From Ruminococcus sp. UBA3665 (GTDB taxonomy: Bacteria; Bacillota; Clostridia; Oscillospirales; Ruminococcaceae), in NCBI GenBank assembly GCA_002373165.1, contig DFJS01000101.1, positions 25,356 through 89,355 of the forward strand: a stretch of DNA of 64,000 nt, given 5' to 3'. The notes beneath the pieces are model-generated. The model saw only the letters and a list, made by a program, of their open reading frames with translations, had not been told where the DNA came from and did not search any database. The position numbers and the translations under genes were made by a program. Positions 42,761 through 51,386 of this stretch are shown piece after piece; the first letter of the stretch is position 1, and each line of letters opens with the position of its first letter.

Positions 42761-43732
42761 ATGCCTATGAATCAGCAAGTAGAAGATATTCCTGTTTATT
42801 TGTTTGTCGGCTTCCTGGAGGGCGGCAAAACAAAATTCATTCAGGAAACACTGGAAGACAAACGCTTCAATAACGGAGAAAAAACACTGCTCCTGATCTG
42901 CGAGGAAGGCGAAGAAGAATACGATTCCTCCAGATGGCCCGGAAAAGATAAAAATATCATTCAGCATGTCATTGAAGAACAGGAAGACTTCAACGAAGAA
43001 AATCTGAAAAAAATTCTCAAAGAATCCGGCGCAACACGCGTTGTTCTGGAATATAACGGCATGTGGACGATTAATGACCTGTTCGAGAACCTGCCCGTTG
43101 AATGGGCGGTCTATCAGGCTATGTGCTTTGTGGATTCCGGTACGTTCCTGAATTATAATGCCAATATGCGCAGTCTGGTAGTCGATAAAATCAACGTCAG
43201 CGAACTTGTTGTGTTCAATCGCTTCGACAAAGCAGCTATGAATCAGCTGGAATTTCATAAAATCGTCAGAGCTGTCAGCCGCCGCACACAGATTGCCTAT
43301 GAAACAACTTCCGGCGAAGTCGCTTATGATGATATTCAGGATCCTTTGCCGTTCGATGTCAATGCCGATGAAATTACCATCAAAGATGAAGATTATGCTT
43401 TATTCTACCGTGATATCATGGAAGAACCCGAAAAATATCACGGCAAGACCATCACATTCCGCGCCGCCGCCGCCAGAGACAAAAAATTCCCGAATACCGT
43501 CTTTGCCGCCGGCCGTCATGTGATGACCTGCTGTGTAGAAGATATTCAATACTGCTGGCTTGTCTGCGAATGGGACAAAGCTCCTATGTTCGATGCCCGT
43601 CAGTGGATTCGCCTGACAGCAAAAATTTCTGTCCAGAAGCATAAGCTCTACAAGGGCAAAGGCCCGGTTTTGCAGATTCAGTCCGTTATTCTGACCGATG
43701 CCCCTGAACAGGAAGTCGCTACGTTTTATTAA
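42761..43732 (+). CDS. CobW-like GTPase domain fused to a TIGR03943/DUF1980-like domain
   Basis: A 323-residue two-part protein. Residues 1-205 resemble a CobW GTPase, with a P-loop GFLEGGKT (17-24) and the later VFNRFDK (the NKxD position carries NRFD). The CxCC metal motif of the family is absent; an acidic EEGEEEY stretch stands there. Residues 225-323 resemble the C-terminal domain of the YcgQ/TIGR03943 proteins: a KYHGKTITFRA start, then GRHVMTCCVEDIQYC with a Cys pair. In other Firmicutes the two domains occur as separate neighbouring genes linked to zinc supply. The family assignments are from memory of motifs. Confidence 0.75.
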   Translation: MPMNQQVEDIPVYLFVGFLEGGKTKFIQETLEDKRFNNGEKTLLLICEEGEEEYDSSRWPGKDKNIIQHVIEEQEDFNEENLKKILKESGATRVVLEYNGMWTINDLFENLPVEWAVYQAMCFVDSGTFLNYNANMRSLVVDKINVSELVVFNRFDKAAMNQLEFHKIVRAVSRRTQIAYETTSGEVAYDDIQDPLPFDVNADEITIKDEDYALFYRDIMEEPEKYHGKTITFRAAAARDKKFPNTVFAAGRHVMTCCVEDIQYCWLVCEWDKAPMFDARQWIRLTAKISVQKHKLYKGKGPVLQIQSVILTDAPEQEVATFY

Positions 43733-43768
43733 TCTCAATCTACAAGAACACTCAGGAGGATGATTGCT

Positions 43769-44224
43769 ATGCTGTTCCGTTTCGGGGATACTCTTGCGGA
43801 AATCGATACGGATGCCACAAAAGCTTATTATCTGAAGACAAATTACTTCAACAACTGTGCCTGTCTTGGCTGTCAGAATTTCCGGCAGTGGACAAAATAT
43901 TGTCCTTCTGAAGTGCTGGAGCAGTTTCAGGCATTCGGGATTGATGATCTGAACCGTATTGTTGAAATTGTCCCGTTCGGTACCAAAAAAGAAGAATACA
44001 TGCGGCAGAACGGCATGTTATACGGCGGTTTTTATCATGTTGTCGGCAGGCTGATTGAACCCGGTGCCAATTCTGACTGGAAAATTTCGGATAATATCGG
44101 CATTTTCATTCCGGAATATGTCAGCCCCACTCTGCCGGGCTTTCCGGAAGAAACTTTGCAGATTGAAATCTGTGCCTATATACCGTGGGTGATTGCCGCC
44201 TCAATGGAGAATTATATTAATTAA
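43769..44224 (+). CDS. Unknown protein with NNCACxGCxNxRQW motif (copy 1)
   Basis: A 151-residue soluble protein of no family known to me. It shares its layout with the next gene: MLFRF start, an ID..AT helix, the motif NNCACLGCQNFRQW (about 29-42), EQFQAFGIDD, then GGFYHVVGR and a C-terminal LPGFPEETLQIEICAYIPWV. The three closely spaced Cys (CxCxxC) could bind metal. Start ATG 43769 lies 9 nt after GGAGG; an ATG at 43760 overlaps that site. It is downstream of the CobW-like genes by 36 bp and probably in their operon. Confidence 0.75.
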   Translation: MLFRFGDTLAEIDTDATKAYYLKTNYFNNCACLGCQNFRQWTKYCPSEVLEQFQAFGIDDLNRIVEIVPFGTKKEEYMRQNGMLYGGFYHVVGRLIEPGANSDWKISDNIGIFIPEYVSPTLPGFPEETLQIEICAYIPWVIAASMENYIN

Positions 44225-44226
44225 TC

Positions 44227-44706
44227 ATGTTATTCAGATTTAAAAACATTATTGTTGATATTGATGCCGAAGCAACCCGGAAATTCTGCCGTGAACATGA
44301 CATGATAAACAACTGCGCCTGTGACGGCTGTGAAAACTACCGCCAGTGGGCTGCTGAACATTGCAGTTCTGCCATCCGGGAACAGTTCCGGCAGTTCGGT
44401 ATTGATGATATGCGCGTTTTCTGGGAATTGGGTCTTCCCTATACGGACAGGGCGTTTTATGCCAGACATGGAAAACTGCATTACTGGGGCTGGTATCATG
44501 TGATAGGCTGTATTCCGAAACTGACAGGAGATGCTTCTCGAAAAGTGATAAAAGACTGCTCTCAGCCGGCAGAAGATTTTCAGATTTTCCCGGCATTTCG
44601 TGCGGAATTAGTCAGCCCGGAGTTTCCGCGCCCGGTTTTACAGCTTGATATACAGGCAGATATTCCGTGGGTGCTGAAAGAATCCGTTGAAGAAAATCTT
44701 GTATAA
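44227..44706 (+). CDS. Unknown protein with NNCACxGCxNxRQW motif (copy 2)
   Basis: A 159-residue tandem paralogue of the gene before it, 2 bp downstream without a good RBS of its own, so its translation is probably coupled. NNCACDGCENYRQW, EQFRQFGIDD, GWYHVIG and LQLDIQADIPWV align with copy 1. The middle and the linker before the C-terminal part are diverged and a little longer. The function is unknown. Confidence 0.75.
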   Translation: MLFRFKNIIVDIDAEATRKFCREHDMINNCACDGCENYRQWAAEHCSSAIREQFRQFGIDDMRVFWELGLPYTDRAFYARHGKLHYWGWYHVIGCIPKLTGDASRKVIKDCSQPAEDFQIFPAFRAELVSPEFPRPVLQLDIQADIPWVLKESVEENLV

Positions 44707-44707
44707 A

Positions 44708-44745
44708 AACTGCCGTACTCCGCGACGAGTACGGCAGTTATTTGC
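44708..44745. terminator. Bidirectional terminator
   Basis: A 13-bp perfect stem (44708-44720 with 44727-44739), loop CGCGAC, between converging genes. It is followed by TATTTGCTTCTT on the plus strand and has TTTTATAC on the other side. Confidence 0.88.
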
Positions 44746-44748
44746 TTC

Positions 44749-45090
44749 TTAGAAGTTGCCTCCGTTCCAGCCCCAGTCCGGCGTGCCGGTATAGCTGACA
44801 TAGATTCTGTTCTTCGGAATGGAAAGTTCAGAATTCAGGATTTCGCTAATCTGTCCGGTCAGTTTGCTGTAAGCCGCGCCGGAAGCACTGCCATAAATCT
44901 GGACTTCTACCATAGCGGCCGGGGCATCCGTTCCCTGATGATAGAGAATATATTCGGGTTCGATTCCGACCATCAGCCACTGTTCGGATTTTCCCGGCAG
45001 TGTTGTGATGGCCTTGCCAAGTCCGGCTTTGATAGTTTCCTGCTGATTTTTGGAAACACTCTGATTTGTCTTGATGTTAATAAACGGCAT
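44749..45090 (-). CDS. MIF-like tautomerase superfamily protein
   Basis: A 113-residue homologue of macrophage migration inhibitory factor. The invariant Pro2, the catalytic base of the superfamily, is present (MPFINIKTN). The full-length MIF fold pattern follows: EQWLMVGIEPEY, a VEVQIYGSA strand, SKLTGQISEILNSEL and a C-terminal NRIYVSYTGTPDWGWNGGNF-like end. The length matches MIF rather than the 60-residue 4-oxalocrotonate tautomerases. No signal peptide is seen, as in MIF itself. The substrate is unknown. Confidence 0.9.
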   Translation of the reverse strand: MPFINIKTNQSVSKNQQETIKAGLGKAITTLPGKSEQWLMVGIEPEYILYHQGTDAPAAMVEVQIYGSASGAAYSKLTGQISEILNSELSIPKNRIYVSYTGTPDWGWNGGNF

Positions 45091-45144
45091 GATATATTTC
45101 TCCTTTTTTAATAAAATATAAACTATTACATCAGCAAAAGCTGA

Positions 45145-45552
45145 TTATTTTTTCTCCACGGGATGACTTTTTTTGACATGCTCCAGACTGCGGCTTGTGA
45201 CAGTGCCTAGTTTTTTGACCGTATTAGTCGGAAATGTCGAAAGAAACAAGAATGCATTTTCTTTGGATTCTGCCGGAGAGAGCTTTAAAATTCTCCGGAA
45301 GAACGCATATGTAATATCATAATCCTGATTAAAATGCTCGGCAATTTCCCGGCCGGCCGGTGTTAATCTGACGGCTTCGCAGTAATCCGGCTCGACGAGT
45401 TCCATGCGAACCATGCATTTCATCATTTTGCTGACACTGGGACGGGTTACGCCCAGATCATTGGCAATATCAACACAGCGGATTCTTTTTCTTTCATGTT
45501 CCATGCGGTAAATGCAAAGCAGATAGCGATACTGTCCTGCACATAATTCCAT
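45145..45552 (-). CDS. DtxR/MntR-like metal-dependent regulator
   Basis: A 135-residue protein with an N-terminal winged helix (IRCVDIANDLGVTRPSVSKMMKCM, then VRLTPAGREIAEHF) typical of DtxR/MntR/IdeR repressors. A C-terminal helical dimerisation region follows, with few of the usual His/Glu metal ligands (EHF, EHVKKSH). Start ATG 45552 follows GAAAGGA. It is divergent from murD. It lies next to the metal-related CobW genes, which it might control. The short C-terminus leaves metal dependence uncertain. Confidence 0.78.
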   Translation of the reverse strand: MELCAGQYRYLLCIYRMEHERKRIRCVDIANDLGVTRPSVSKMMKCMVRMELVEPDYCEAVRLTPAGREIAEHFNQDYDITYAFFRRILKLSPAESKENAFLFLSTFPTNTVKKLGTVTSRSLEHVKKSHPVEKK

Positions 45553-45623
45553 AAATCCACATCCTTTCTGAAATATACCTCTTTATTATAACAATAGCAC
45601 AATTCAGAGAAAAAGTCAAGTTT

Positions 45624-45651
45624 TTTCTGAAAAACATTGATTTTTCAGAAA
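45624..45651. promoter_or_regulatory. Inverted repeat between the DtxR-like gene and murD
   Basis: Perfect 11-bp arms, TTTCTGAAAAA (45624-45634) and TTTTTCAGAAA (45641-45651), separated by CATTGA. The repeat covers the -35 of the murD promoter and lies 70 bp upstream of the regulator gene, a fitting place for an operator. Confidence 0.5.
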
Positions 45652-45665
45652 CAATCTGCTATAAT
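45637..45665 (+). promoter_or_regulatory. Promoter of the murD operon
   Basis: TTGATT (45637-45642), 17 bp, TATAAT (45660-45665) with a TGC extended -10, 44 bp before the ATG. Confidence 0.7.
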
Positions 45666-45709
45666 AGAATATGACACATTATATTCCATAGTATTTACAG
45701 GAGGCTGTT

Positions 45710-47104
45710 ATGAGTCACATTCAAGCTTTTTTTGAAGATATGAAATCCAAACGAGTCGCATTTATCGGTACCGGCGTAAGCCATACGGAATTAATCCGGA
45801 AATTCCGGGAAAAAGAAATTCCTGTCACTGTCTGCGACAAAAGAAATGCAGAGCAATTCCAGAACGTCTATGATGAATTATCTGCCCTTGGCGTAAATTT
45901 TATTCTGGGTGAAAACTATCTGGATTCCCTGACGGATTTTGACGTTGTTTTCCGGACTCCGGGCATGTATTTCAACAACCCGGCACTGACAAAAGCGCGT
46001 CAGGCTGGTGTTGTCATTACCTCGGAAATGGAAGTGTTCTTTGACCTGTGCCCGTGCAAAATTTACGGTGTAACAGGCTCTGACGGCAAATCCACTTCTA
46101 CGACTTTAATTGCCGAAATTCTCACACAAGCCGGAAAAACTGTCCATAAAGGCGGCAATATCGGCCGTGCGCTTCTGCCCATTATCGAGCAGATTCAGGA
46201 AACAGATGCCGCTGTGGTAGAACTTTCCAGCTTTCAGCTGATTTCTATGAGAAAATCTCCGGATACGGCATTAATTACCAATATTACGCCGAATCATCTG
46301 GATGTACACGGCACAATGGAAGAATATACACAGTCCAAGACGAATTTAATCACGCATCAGAATGCATTTTCCCGGACAGTTCTGAATCTGGATAATCCGG
46401 GGACTAAAAATCTTGCCGGACTTGTCCGCGGCAGACTGAACTGGTTCACCCGCCGGGAAATTCCGGAACGCGGCGCATTTCTGCGCGATGACGGCATGTT
46501 ATGCTATATTGAAAATAATCAGATTACTCCCGTAATTCAGAAAGATGAAATCAGAATTCCGGGAATGCACAATGTCGAAAACTTCCTTGGCGTGATTGCC
46601 GCGCTGTGGGGAGAAGTGCCTGTTGAAGCAATTGTCAAAGTTGCCAGAGAATTCGGCGGCGTAGAGCACAGAATCGAATTTGTCCGCGAACTGGGCGGCG
46701 TAAAATATTATAACGACAGCATCGCCACCAGCCCCACCAGAGTGCTTGCCGGACTGAACAGTTTCAGTCAAAAGCTGATTGTCCTCGCCGGCGGCTATGA
46801 CAAGAAAATTCCTTTTGAGCCGATGGCAGAAACTGTCTGCGACAAAGTCAAGATTTTAATTCTCATGGGCCTGACTGCCGATAAAATTGAAAAAGCAGTC
46901 ACTTCTGCGAAAAATTATAATCCGGAAGCATTGAAAATCATACATGTCAGTTCGATGGAAGAAGCTGTCGAAACTGCTCACAGAGAAGCCCGTCCCGGCG
47001 ATATCGTCACACTTTCCCCGGCATGTGCAAGTTTCGACTGGTACCCGAATTTTGAAGTCCGCGGCCAGCACTTCAAGCGACTCATAAAGGAGCTGACAGA
47101 ATGA
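45710..47104 (+). CDS. murD: UDP-N-acetylmuramoylalanine-D-glutamate ligase
   Basis: A 464-residue Mur ligase that adds D-Glu to UDP-MurNAc-L-Ala in peptidoglycan synthesis. Three domains are seen: an N-terminal Rossmann-like UDP-binding part, the ATP-binding centre with GVTGSDGKSTSTTL (about residue 125) and ITPNHLDVHG, and the C-terminal domain with GGYDKKIPFEP and LSPACASFDWYPNFEVRG. These last motifs favour MurD over the other Mur ligases. AGGAGG precedes the ATG. It heads an operon with two peptidases, a GNAT and a PLP enzyme, all overlapping by a few bases. Confidence 0.95.
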   Translation: MSHIQAFFEDMKSKRVAFIGTGVSHTELIRKFREKEIPVTVCDKRNAEQFQNVYDELSALGVNFILGENYLDSLTDFDVVFRTPGMYFNNPALTKARQAGVVITSEMEVFFDLCPCKIYGVTGSDGKSTSTTLIAEILTQAGKTVHKGGNIGRALLPIIEQIQETDAAVVELSSFQLISMRKSPDTALITNITPNHLDVHGTMEEYTQSKTNLITHQNAFSRTVLNLDNPGTKNLAGLVRGRLNWFTRREIPERGAFLRDDGMLCYIENNQITPVIQKDEIRIPGMHNVENFLGVIAALWGEVPVEAIVKVAREFGGVEHRIEFVRELGGVKYYNDSIATSPTRVLAGLNSFSQKLIVLAGGYDKKIPFEPMAETVCDKVKILILMGLTADKIEKAVTSAKNYNPEALKIIHVSSMEEAVETAHREARPGDIVTLSPACASFDWYPNFEVRGQHFKRLIKELTE

Positions 47105-48114
47105 AAACTTCTGCATTGATCAAAATGCTTTCTTATCTTTGTCAGGCAAACGGCATTTCCGGCGATGAAGCTTCTGTGATAGAAACGGCAGCCCATTATC
47201 TGAAAAAATACTGTTCTTCTGTAGAGATAAAAAACGGAAATCTGATCGGCGTACTTGACTGCGCTGATGAAACTGCTCCTCATGTCATGCTGGATGCTCA
47301 TCTTGATCAGATCGGCATGATTGTGACAGAAATCACAGACGACGGCTTTGTCGGCGTGGGAAATATCGGCGGTCTGGACAGAAGATGGTTCCCGGCACAG
47401 AAAGTCATGCTTCACGGAAAAAAAGAAATCCCCGGAATTATTTCCACACTGCCGCCGCACCTGAACAACGGCGGGGAAAAAGTCCAGAAAATGACACAAG
47501 TCCGGATTGATACGGGCTATTCCGCAGAAGAACTCAGAGAAATTCTGTCACTGGGCGACAGCGTGACCTTCACGGGCGTGACAGGAGAACTTGCCGGAAC
47601 GCGGTTTACTTCTCCCAATCTGGATGACCGCGCCGGAATCGCTGCTGTTTTATATGCTGTTTCTCTGGTTTATAAAGAAAAACTGCCCTGCAAAGTGAGT
47701 ATCTTATTCTCCAACCGTGAGGAAGTCAGCGGCTGCGGCGCGAAAACAGGCTGTTTTGCCGTCAATCCGGATATTGCCCTTGCTGTGGATGTTTCTTTTG
47801 CAGGAGACGGTACAAAAGGCACAGGCGAACCCGGAAAAGGTGCAATGATCGGTTTTTCTCCGGCATTGTCAAGAGAAGTTTCACAGGATTTAGTCAGTCT
47901 TGCCTCTGAAAAAAATATTCCCTTTCAATACGAAGTCATGCACGGCAAAACCGGCACCAATGCCGATGATTTCTCTGTCTGCCGCGAAGGCGTAAAAGCC
48001 TGCACTGTCTCTCTGCCGCTTTTTTACATGCACACGCCGGTTGAAGTAATTGATATTCAGGATATCAAATCTACAGGAAAATTAATCGCCGAATATCTCA
48101 GGGGGTGCAAATGA
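47101..48114 (+). CDS. M42 family metallo-aminopeptidase (first copy)
   Basis: A 337-residue zinc aminopeptidase of the glutamyl aminopeptidase/TET family. Metal-binding motifs are DAHLDQIGMIV, LDDRAGIAA, SNREEVSGCGA and the late HTPVEVI histidine. It overlaps murD by 4 nt (ATGA). Proteins of this family cut N-terminal residues from short peptides and form large cytoplasmic shells. The second copy is adjacent, so mixed complexes are possible. Confidence 0.92.
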   Translation: MKTSALIKMLSYLCQANGISGDEASVIETAAHYLKKYCSSVEIKNGNLIGVLDCADETAPHVMLDAHLDQIGMIVTEITDDGFVGVGNIGGLDRRWFPAQKVMLHGKKEIPGIISTLPPHLNNGGEKVQKMTQVRIDTGYSAEELREILSLGDSVTFTGVTGELAGTRFTSPNLDDRAGIAAVLYAVSLVYKEKLPCKVSILFSNREEVSGCGAKTGCFAVNPDIALAVDVSFAGDGTKGTGEPGKGAMIGFSPALSREVSQDLVSLASEKNIPFQYEVMHGKTGTNADDFSVCREGVKACTVSLPLFYMHTPVEVIDIQDIKSTGKLIAEYLRGCK

Positions 48115-49145
48115 TGCTGAATTATCTGAAAGAATTATGTGCTCTGAACGGCATTTCCGGCGATGAAGCACAAGTCCGGGAGTATCTGCAAACAAAAATC
48201 AGTAATTTTCCGGATATTCTGGAATGCCGGACGGATGCGCTCGGAAATCTGTTAGTTCATAAAAAAGGCAGAAAACAGCCGGGGCATACCGTACTGATCG
48301 GCGCACATATGGACGAAGTCGGCTTTATCATTACGGAAATTCTTCCTGATGGAAAATGCATTCTCGATACAGTAGGCGGCGTTGATCCTGATGTTGCCAT
48401 CGGCAGAGCTGTCTTTCTTCCGGCAGCAGAACGCTTTGGTGTAATCGGCTGCAAGCCTGTCCATCTTCTCAGCGAGGAAGAACGAGAAAAAAAACCTTCC
48501 AAAAAAAATCTGATTCTTGATCTTGGTACAAATTCCAGAACTGAAACAATCAATCTGCATATTCTGCCGGGCGATTCTGTCTGCTATCACAGCGAATGGA
48601 CAGAACTCGGCGGAAACAGAACTGCTTCCAAAGCAATTGATGACCGTTTCGGCTGTGCGGCAATGCTGAAATTACTGGAATCTGAAATTGCTTATGATAC
48701 ATGGTTTGCATTTTTTGTGCAGGAAGAAATCGGACTCCGGGGCAGCAAAACAGCAGCTTATGCGATTAATCCCGAATTTGCGCTGATTCTGGAAACGACT
48801 ACCGCCGCCGATCTGGACGGCGTACATGACGGCAATGCCGTATGTCATCTGGGAAAAGGCCCTGTCGCCTTATTCATGGACAGGGCGACCATCTACGATA
48901 AAGAATTATATAAAACTGCTTTTGCAGAAGCCGCAAAATTAAACATCCCCTGTCAGACAAAATCCCGGATTGCCGGGGGCAATGATGCCGGTTCGGTACA
49001 TGTTTCCAGAGAAGGCGTAAGAACACTCGCCCTCTCAATTCCGTGCCGTTATCTGCATTCGCCGTACTGTACGGCACAAATCAGTGATATGACACAAACT
49101 TATCAGCTGGCTGAAAAAATGCTGGAAAGAATGCATGAATTATGA
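48111..49145 (+). CDS. M42 family metallo-aminopeptidase (second copy)
   Basis: A 344-residue paralogue of the previous gene. Motifs are GAHMDEVGFII, IDDRFGCAAM, FFVQEEIGLRGSK and the closing CRYLHSPYC histidine. The ATG at 48111 overlaps the stop codon of the first copy; GGGGG is the likely RBS. Both copies start with the same N(G)ISGDEA stretch, so they arose by duplication but have since diverged strongly. Confidence 0.92.
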   Translation: MMLNYLKELCALNGISGDEAQVREYLQTKISNFPDILECRTDALGNLLVHKKGRKQPGHTVLIGAHMDEVGFIITEILPDGKCILDTVGGVDPDVAIGRAVFLPAAERFGVIGCKPVHLLSEEEREKKPSKKNLILDLGTNSRTETINLHILPGDSVCYHSEWTELGGNRTASKAIDDRFGCAAMLKLLESEIAYDTWFAFFVQEEIGLRGSKTAAYAINPEFALILETTTAADLDGVHDGNAVCHLGKGPVALFMDRATIYDKELYKTAFAEAAKLNIPCQTKSRIAGGNDAGSVHVSREGVRTLALSIPCRYLHSPYCTAQISDMTQTYQLAEKMLERMHEL

Positions 49146-49936
49146 TTAGAAAAATTACAAAAGACTGCGATCTGAATACTTACCTGCTGCGCAAAACATG
49201 GCGCGGCCGCAAAATGTATTCGTATTATAAAGCCTATGGCATTGATTATCCGTTCTGTCAGTTCTATACAGTCGGAGAAGACGGCGTGATGCTGCTGTTC
49301 AACAGTACCGCACTGATTGTCAGTGCCGATGATTCTGAAACTGAAAATCTGGCGGCTTTCCTGAATATGCACAAGCCGTTCAGAATCGAATGCAATGAAC
49401 CCGTCCGGGAGAAATTATCCTATCGTCTTCCGGAATACCAGTCGCTTCACAGAACAACTTTCGAGCTTCAGCCGGATGCAGAAAATTCCAGCTTTGAAGA
49501 AGAAGCTGTTGAATTCAATCCTTCGCTGGAAGCTGTTTATCAGATTCTTCATGCCGGATTCCCGAATCTGGAAGATTATTCGCTCTGGCTGACGGATACT
49601 TCCCACAGATGCCGCCACGGAGTCAGTCATGTACTGACTTATAAAAACAGCACCACAGCAACAATTCTGTTCGATATTGACAATCATGTGCTTGTCGGTC
49701 AGGTGGCGACTCTGCCGGAAGCAAGAGGCCTGGGCCATGCAAGAATGTTCCTGCGCTGGCTTGCGGAATTTCTGGCACAGTTTGATAAAAAAGCTGTTCT
49801 GTACGCACTGGATATCCGGGAAAGCTTTTACAGAGAAATCGGCTTTAAAGTGATCGATACAGAATATGTTCTGGAATATACACCCGATGCACAGGACAGC
49901 ATCACGAAAGGATTACTTGACAATGGCAATACATGA
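49142..49936 (+). CDS. GNAT acetyltransferase-like protein (two-domain)
   Basis: A 264-residue protein. The first 120 residues are a diverged GNAT-like half without a clear acetyl-CoA loop. The second half carries the active GNAT pattern: ILFDIDNHVLVGQVATLPEARGLGHARMFL (acetyl-CoA loop ARGLGHA) and LYALDIRESFYREIGFKVID. It overlaps the M42 gene by 4 nt and the PLP enzyme by 14 nt, so it is part of the murD operon. The substrate is unknown. Confidence 0.8.
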   Translation: MIRKITKDCDLNTYLLRKTWRGRKMYSYYKAYGIDYPFCQFYTVGEDGVMLLFNSTALIVSADDSETENLAAFLNMHKPFRIECNEPVREKLSYRLPEYQSLHRTTFELQPDAENSSFEEEAVEFNPSLEAVYQILHAGFPNLEDYSLWLTDTSHRCRHGVSHVLTYKNSTTATILFDIDNHVLVGQVATLPEARGLGHARMFLRWLAEFLAQFDKKAVLYALDIRESFYREIGFKVIDTEYVLEYTPDAQDSITKGLLDNGNT

Positions 49937-51200
49937 TTTTTTTGAAATAGATCCTCGTTTGGAAACTCTTGCCGAACAGGCTGAACAGAACTGTTCCGTC
50001 TGTTTTGCCAAAATTGACAGGACGGCAAGACACAATGCCGCAAAAGTTCTGAAAGCTTTTGCCGATCACAAAGTCAGCGAAGCCTGTTTCGGCGCAAGTA
50101 CAGGCTATGGTTACGGCGATCTTGGCCGGGATGTTCTGGATCAGGTCTGGGCACAGGTACTCGGCACAGAAGATGCCCTCGTCCGGCATAACTTTGTCTC
50201 CGGCACTCACGCGCTGACTGTTGCGCTGTTCGGCCTGCTGAGGCCGGGCGATGAGATTGTCTTCGTGACCGGAACGCCCTATGATACGCTTCATGAAGTC
50301 ATTGGCATCAGCGGAACGCCCGGAAACGGTTCGCTGAAAGATTTCGGCGTGAACTATCGCATAATCGATTTGACTCCGGAAGGCAAACCAGATCTGAAAG
50401 CTGTTTCTGAAAATCTGGCAGATGCCAAAATTGCCTATATTCAGCGTTCGCGCGGCTATGACCTGCGGACTGCCTTCACAATCCCGGAACTGAAAGAACT
50501 CTGTGAGACAATCCGGAACGCAAACCCCGGAATTATCATCATGACAGACAACTGTTACGGCGAATTTGTCGAAGAACTTGAACCGCCTGCCGTTGGTGCA
50601 GATCTGATTATCGGCTCGATGATTAAGAATGCCGGGGGCGGCATTGCCAGAACAGGCGGCTATATTGCCGGAAAGTCGAATCTTGTCGAATTATGTGCCT
50701 ATCGGCTGACCTGTGTCGGACTGGGCAAAGAAGTAGGCTGTACGCTCGGCATGAACCGGGAACTGTTCCAGGGGCTGTATCTTGCGCCGGATATTGTCGC
50801 CAACGCACTGAAAACAGCAGCCTTTGCGGCAGAACTGTTCACAATGCTGGGGTTCCGGTGTACGCCCGGCACCAACGATCCGAAAGGCGATATTGTCACG
50901 GCAGTAGAACTCCGTACGGCGGAAAATCTGGTTGCATTTTGTCAGGGCATTCAGAAAGGTTCGCCTGTGGATGCCTATGTCACGCCGGAACCCTGGGATA
51001 TGCCCGGCTATGAAAATCAGGTTATCATGGCAGCAGGAGCATTCACTAACGGCGCATCTATTGAACTTTCTGCGGATGGCCCTCTGCGGCCGCCGTATGC
51101 GGCATGGCTTCAGGGCGGACTGAGTTATAACAGCGGCAGAATCAGCATTCTGCTTGCCGCGCAGGAACTGCTGAAGCAAAATCTGATTCAGCTTTCATAG
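49923..51200 (+). CDS. Aluminium-resistance-family PLP enzyme (methionine gamma-lyase-like)
   Basis: A 425-residue fold-type I PLP protein of the COG4100 family, often called aluminium resistance protein or methionine gamma-lyase family. GASTGYGYGDLGRD and NFVSGTHALTVALFGLLRPGD bind the cofactor phosphate. TDNCYGEF holds the PLP Asp, and the internal aldimine Lys is expected in GSMIKNAGGG. Start ATG 49923 lies behind GAAAGGA; the longer frame to 49866 lies inside the GNAT gene. The true substrate in this family is uncertain. Confidence 0.9.
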   Translation: MAIHDFFEIDPRLETLAEQAEQNCSVCFAKIDRTARHNAAKVLKAFADHKVSEACFGASTGYGYGDLGRDVLDQVWAQVLGTEDALVRHNFVSGTHALTVALFGLLRPGDEIVFVTGTPYDTLHEVIGISGTPGNGSLKDFGVNYRIIDLTPEGKPDLKAVSENLADAKIAYIQRSRGYDLRTAFTIPELKELCETIRNANPGIIIMTDNCYGEFVEELEPPAVGADLIIGSMIKNAGGGIARTGGYIAGKSNLVELCAYRLTCVGLGKEVGCTLGMNRELFQGLYLAPDIVANALKTAAFAAELFTMLGFRCTPGTNDPKGDIVTAVELRTAENLVAFCQGIQKGSPVDAYVTPEPWDMPGYENQVIMAAGAFTNGASIELSADGPLRPPYAAWLQGGLSYNSGRISILLAAQELLKQNLIQLS

Positions 51201-51201
51201 C

Positions 51202-51221
51202 AGCCGGAATTTATTCCGGCT
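51202..51221 (+). terminator. Hairpin after the murD operon
   Basis: An 8-bp stem AGCCGGAA/TTCCGGCT with a TTTA loop directly after the stop codon. No T-run follows, so termination strength is doubtful. Confidence 0.4.
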
Positions 51222-51309
51222 CTGTCCGGTAAAAATTGCTGAAAAATAAAAGATTGTTACAAAATAAATACAAATCTGAAAATAAACTATTGACAAATCC
51301 GGAAAAAGG

Positions 51310-51338
51310 TTGACAACGCCGCCGGAAACTGTTAAAAT
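51310..51338 (+). promoter_or_regulatory. Promoter of the PASTA pseudokinase gene
   Basis: TTGACA (51310-51315), 17 bp, TAAAAT (51333-51338) with a TGT extended -10. A second TTGACA at 51290-51295 has no matching -10. Confidence 0.7.
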
Positions 51339-51386
51339 AATAAGTGAGACTAAAATTTTTAATCCAGAAAGGGGGAACAGGTCAGC

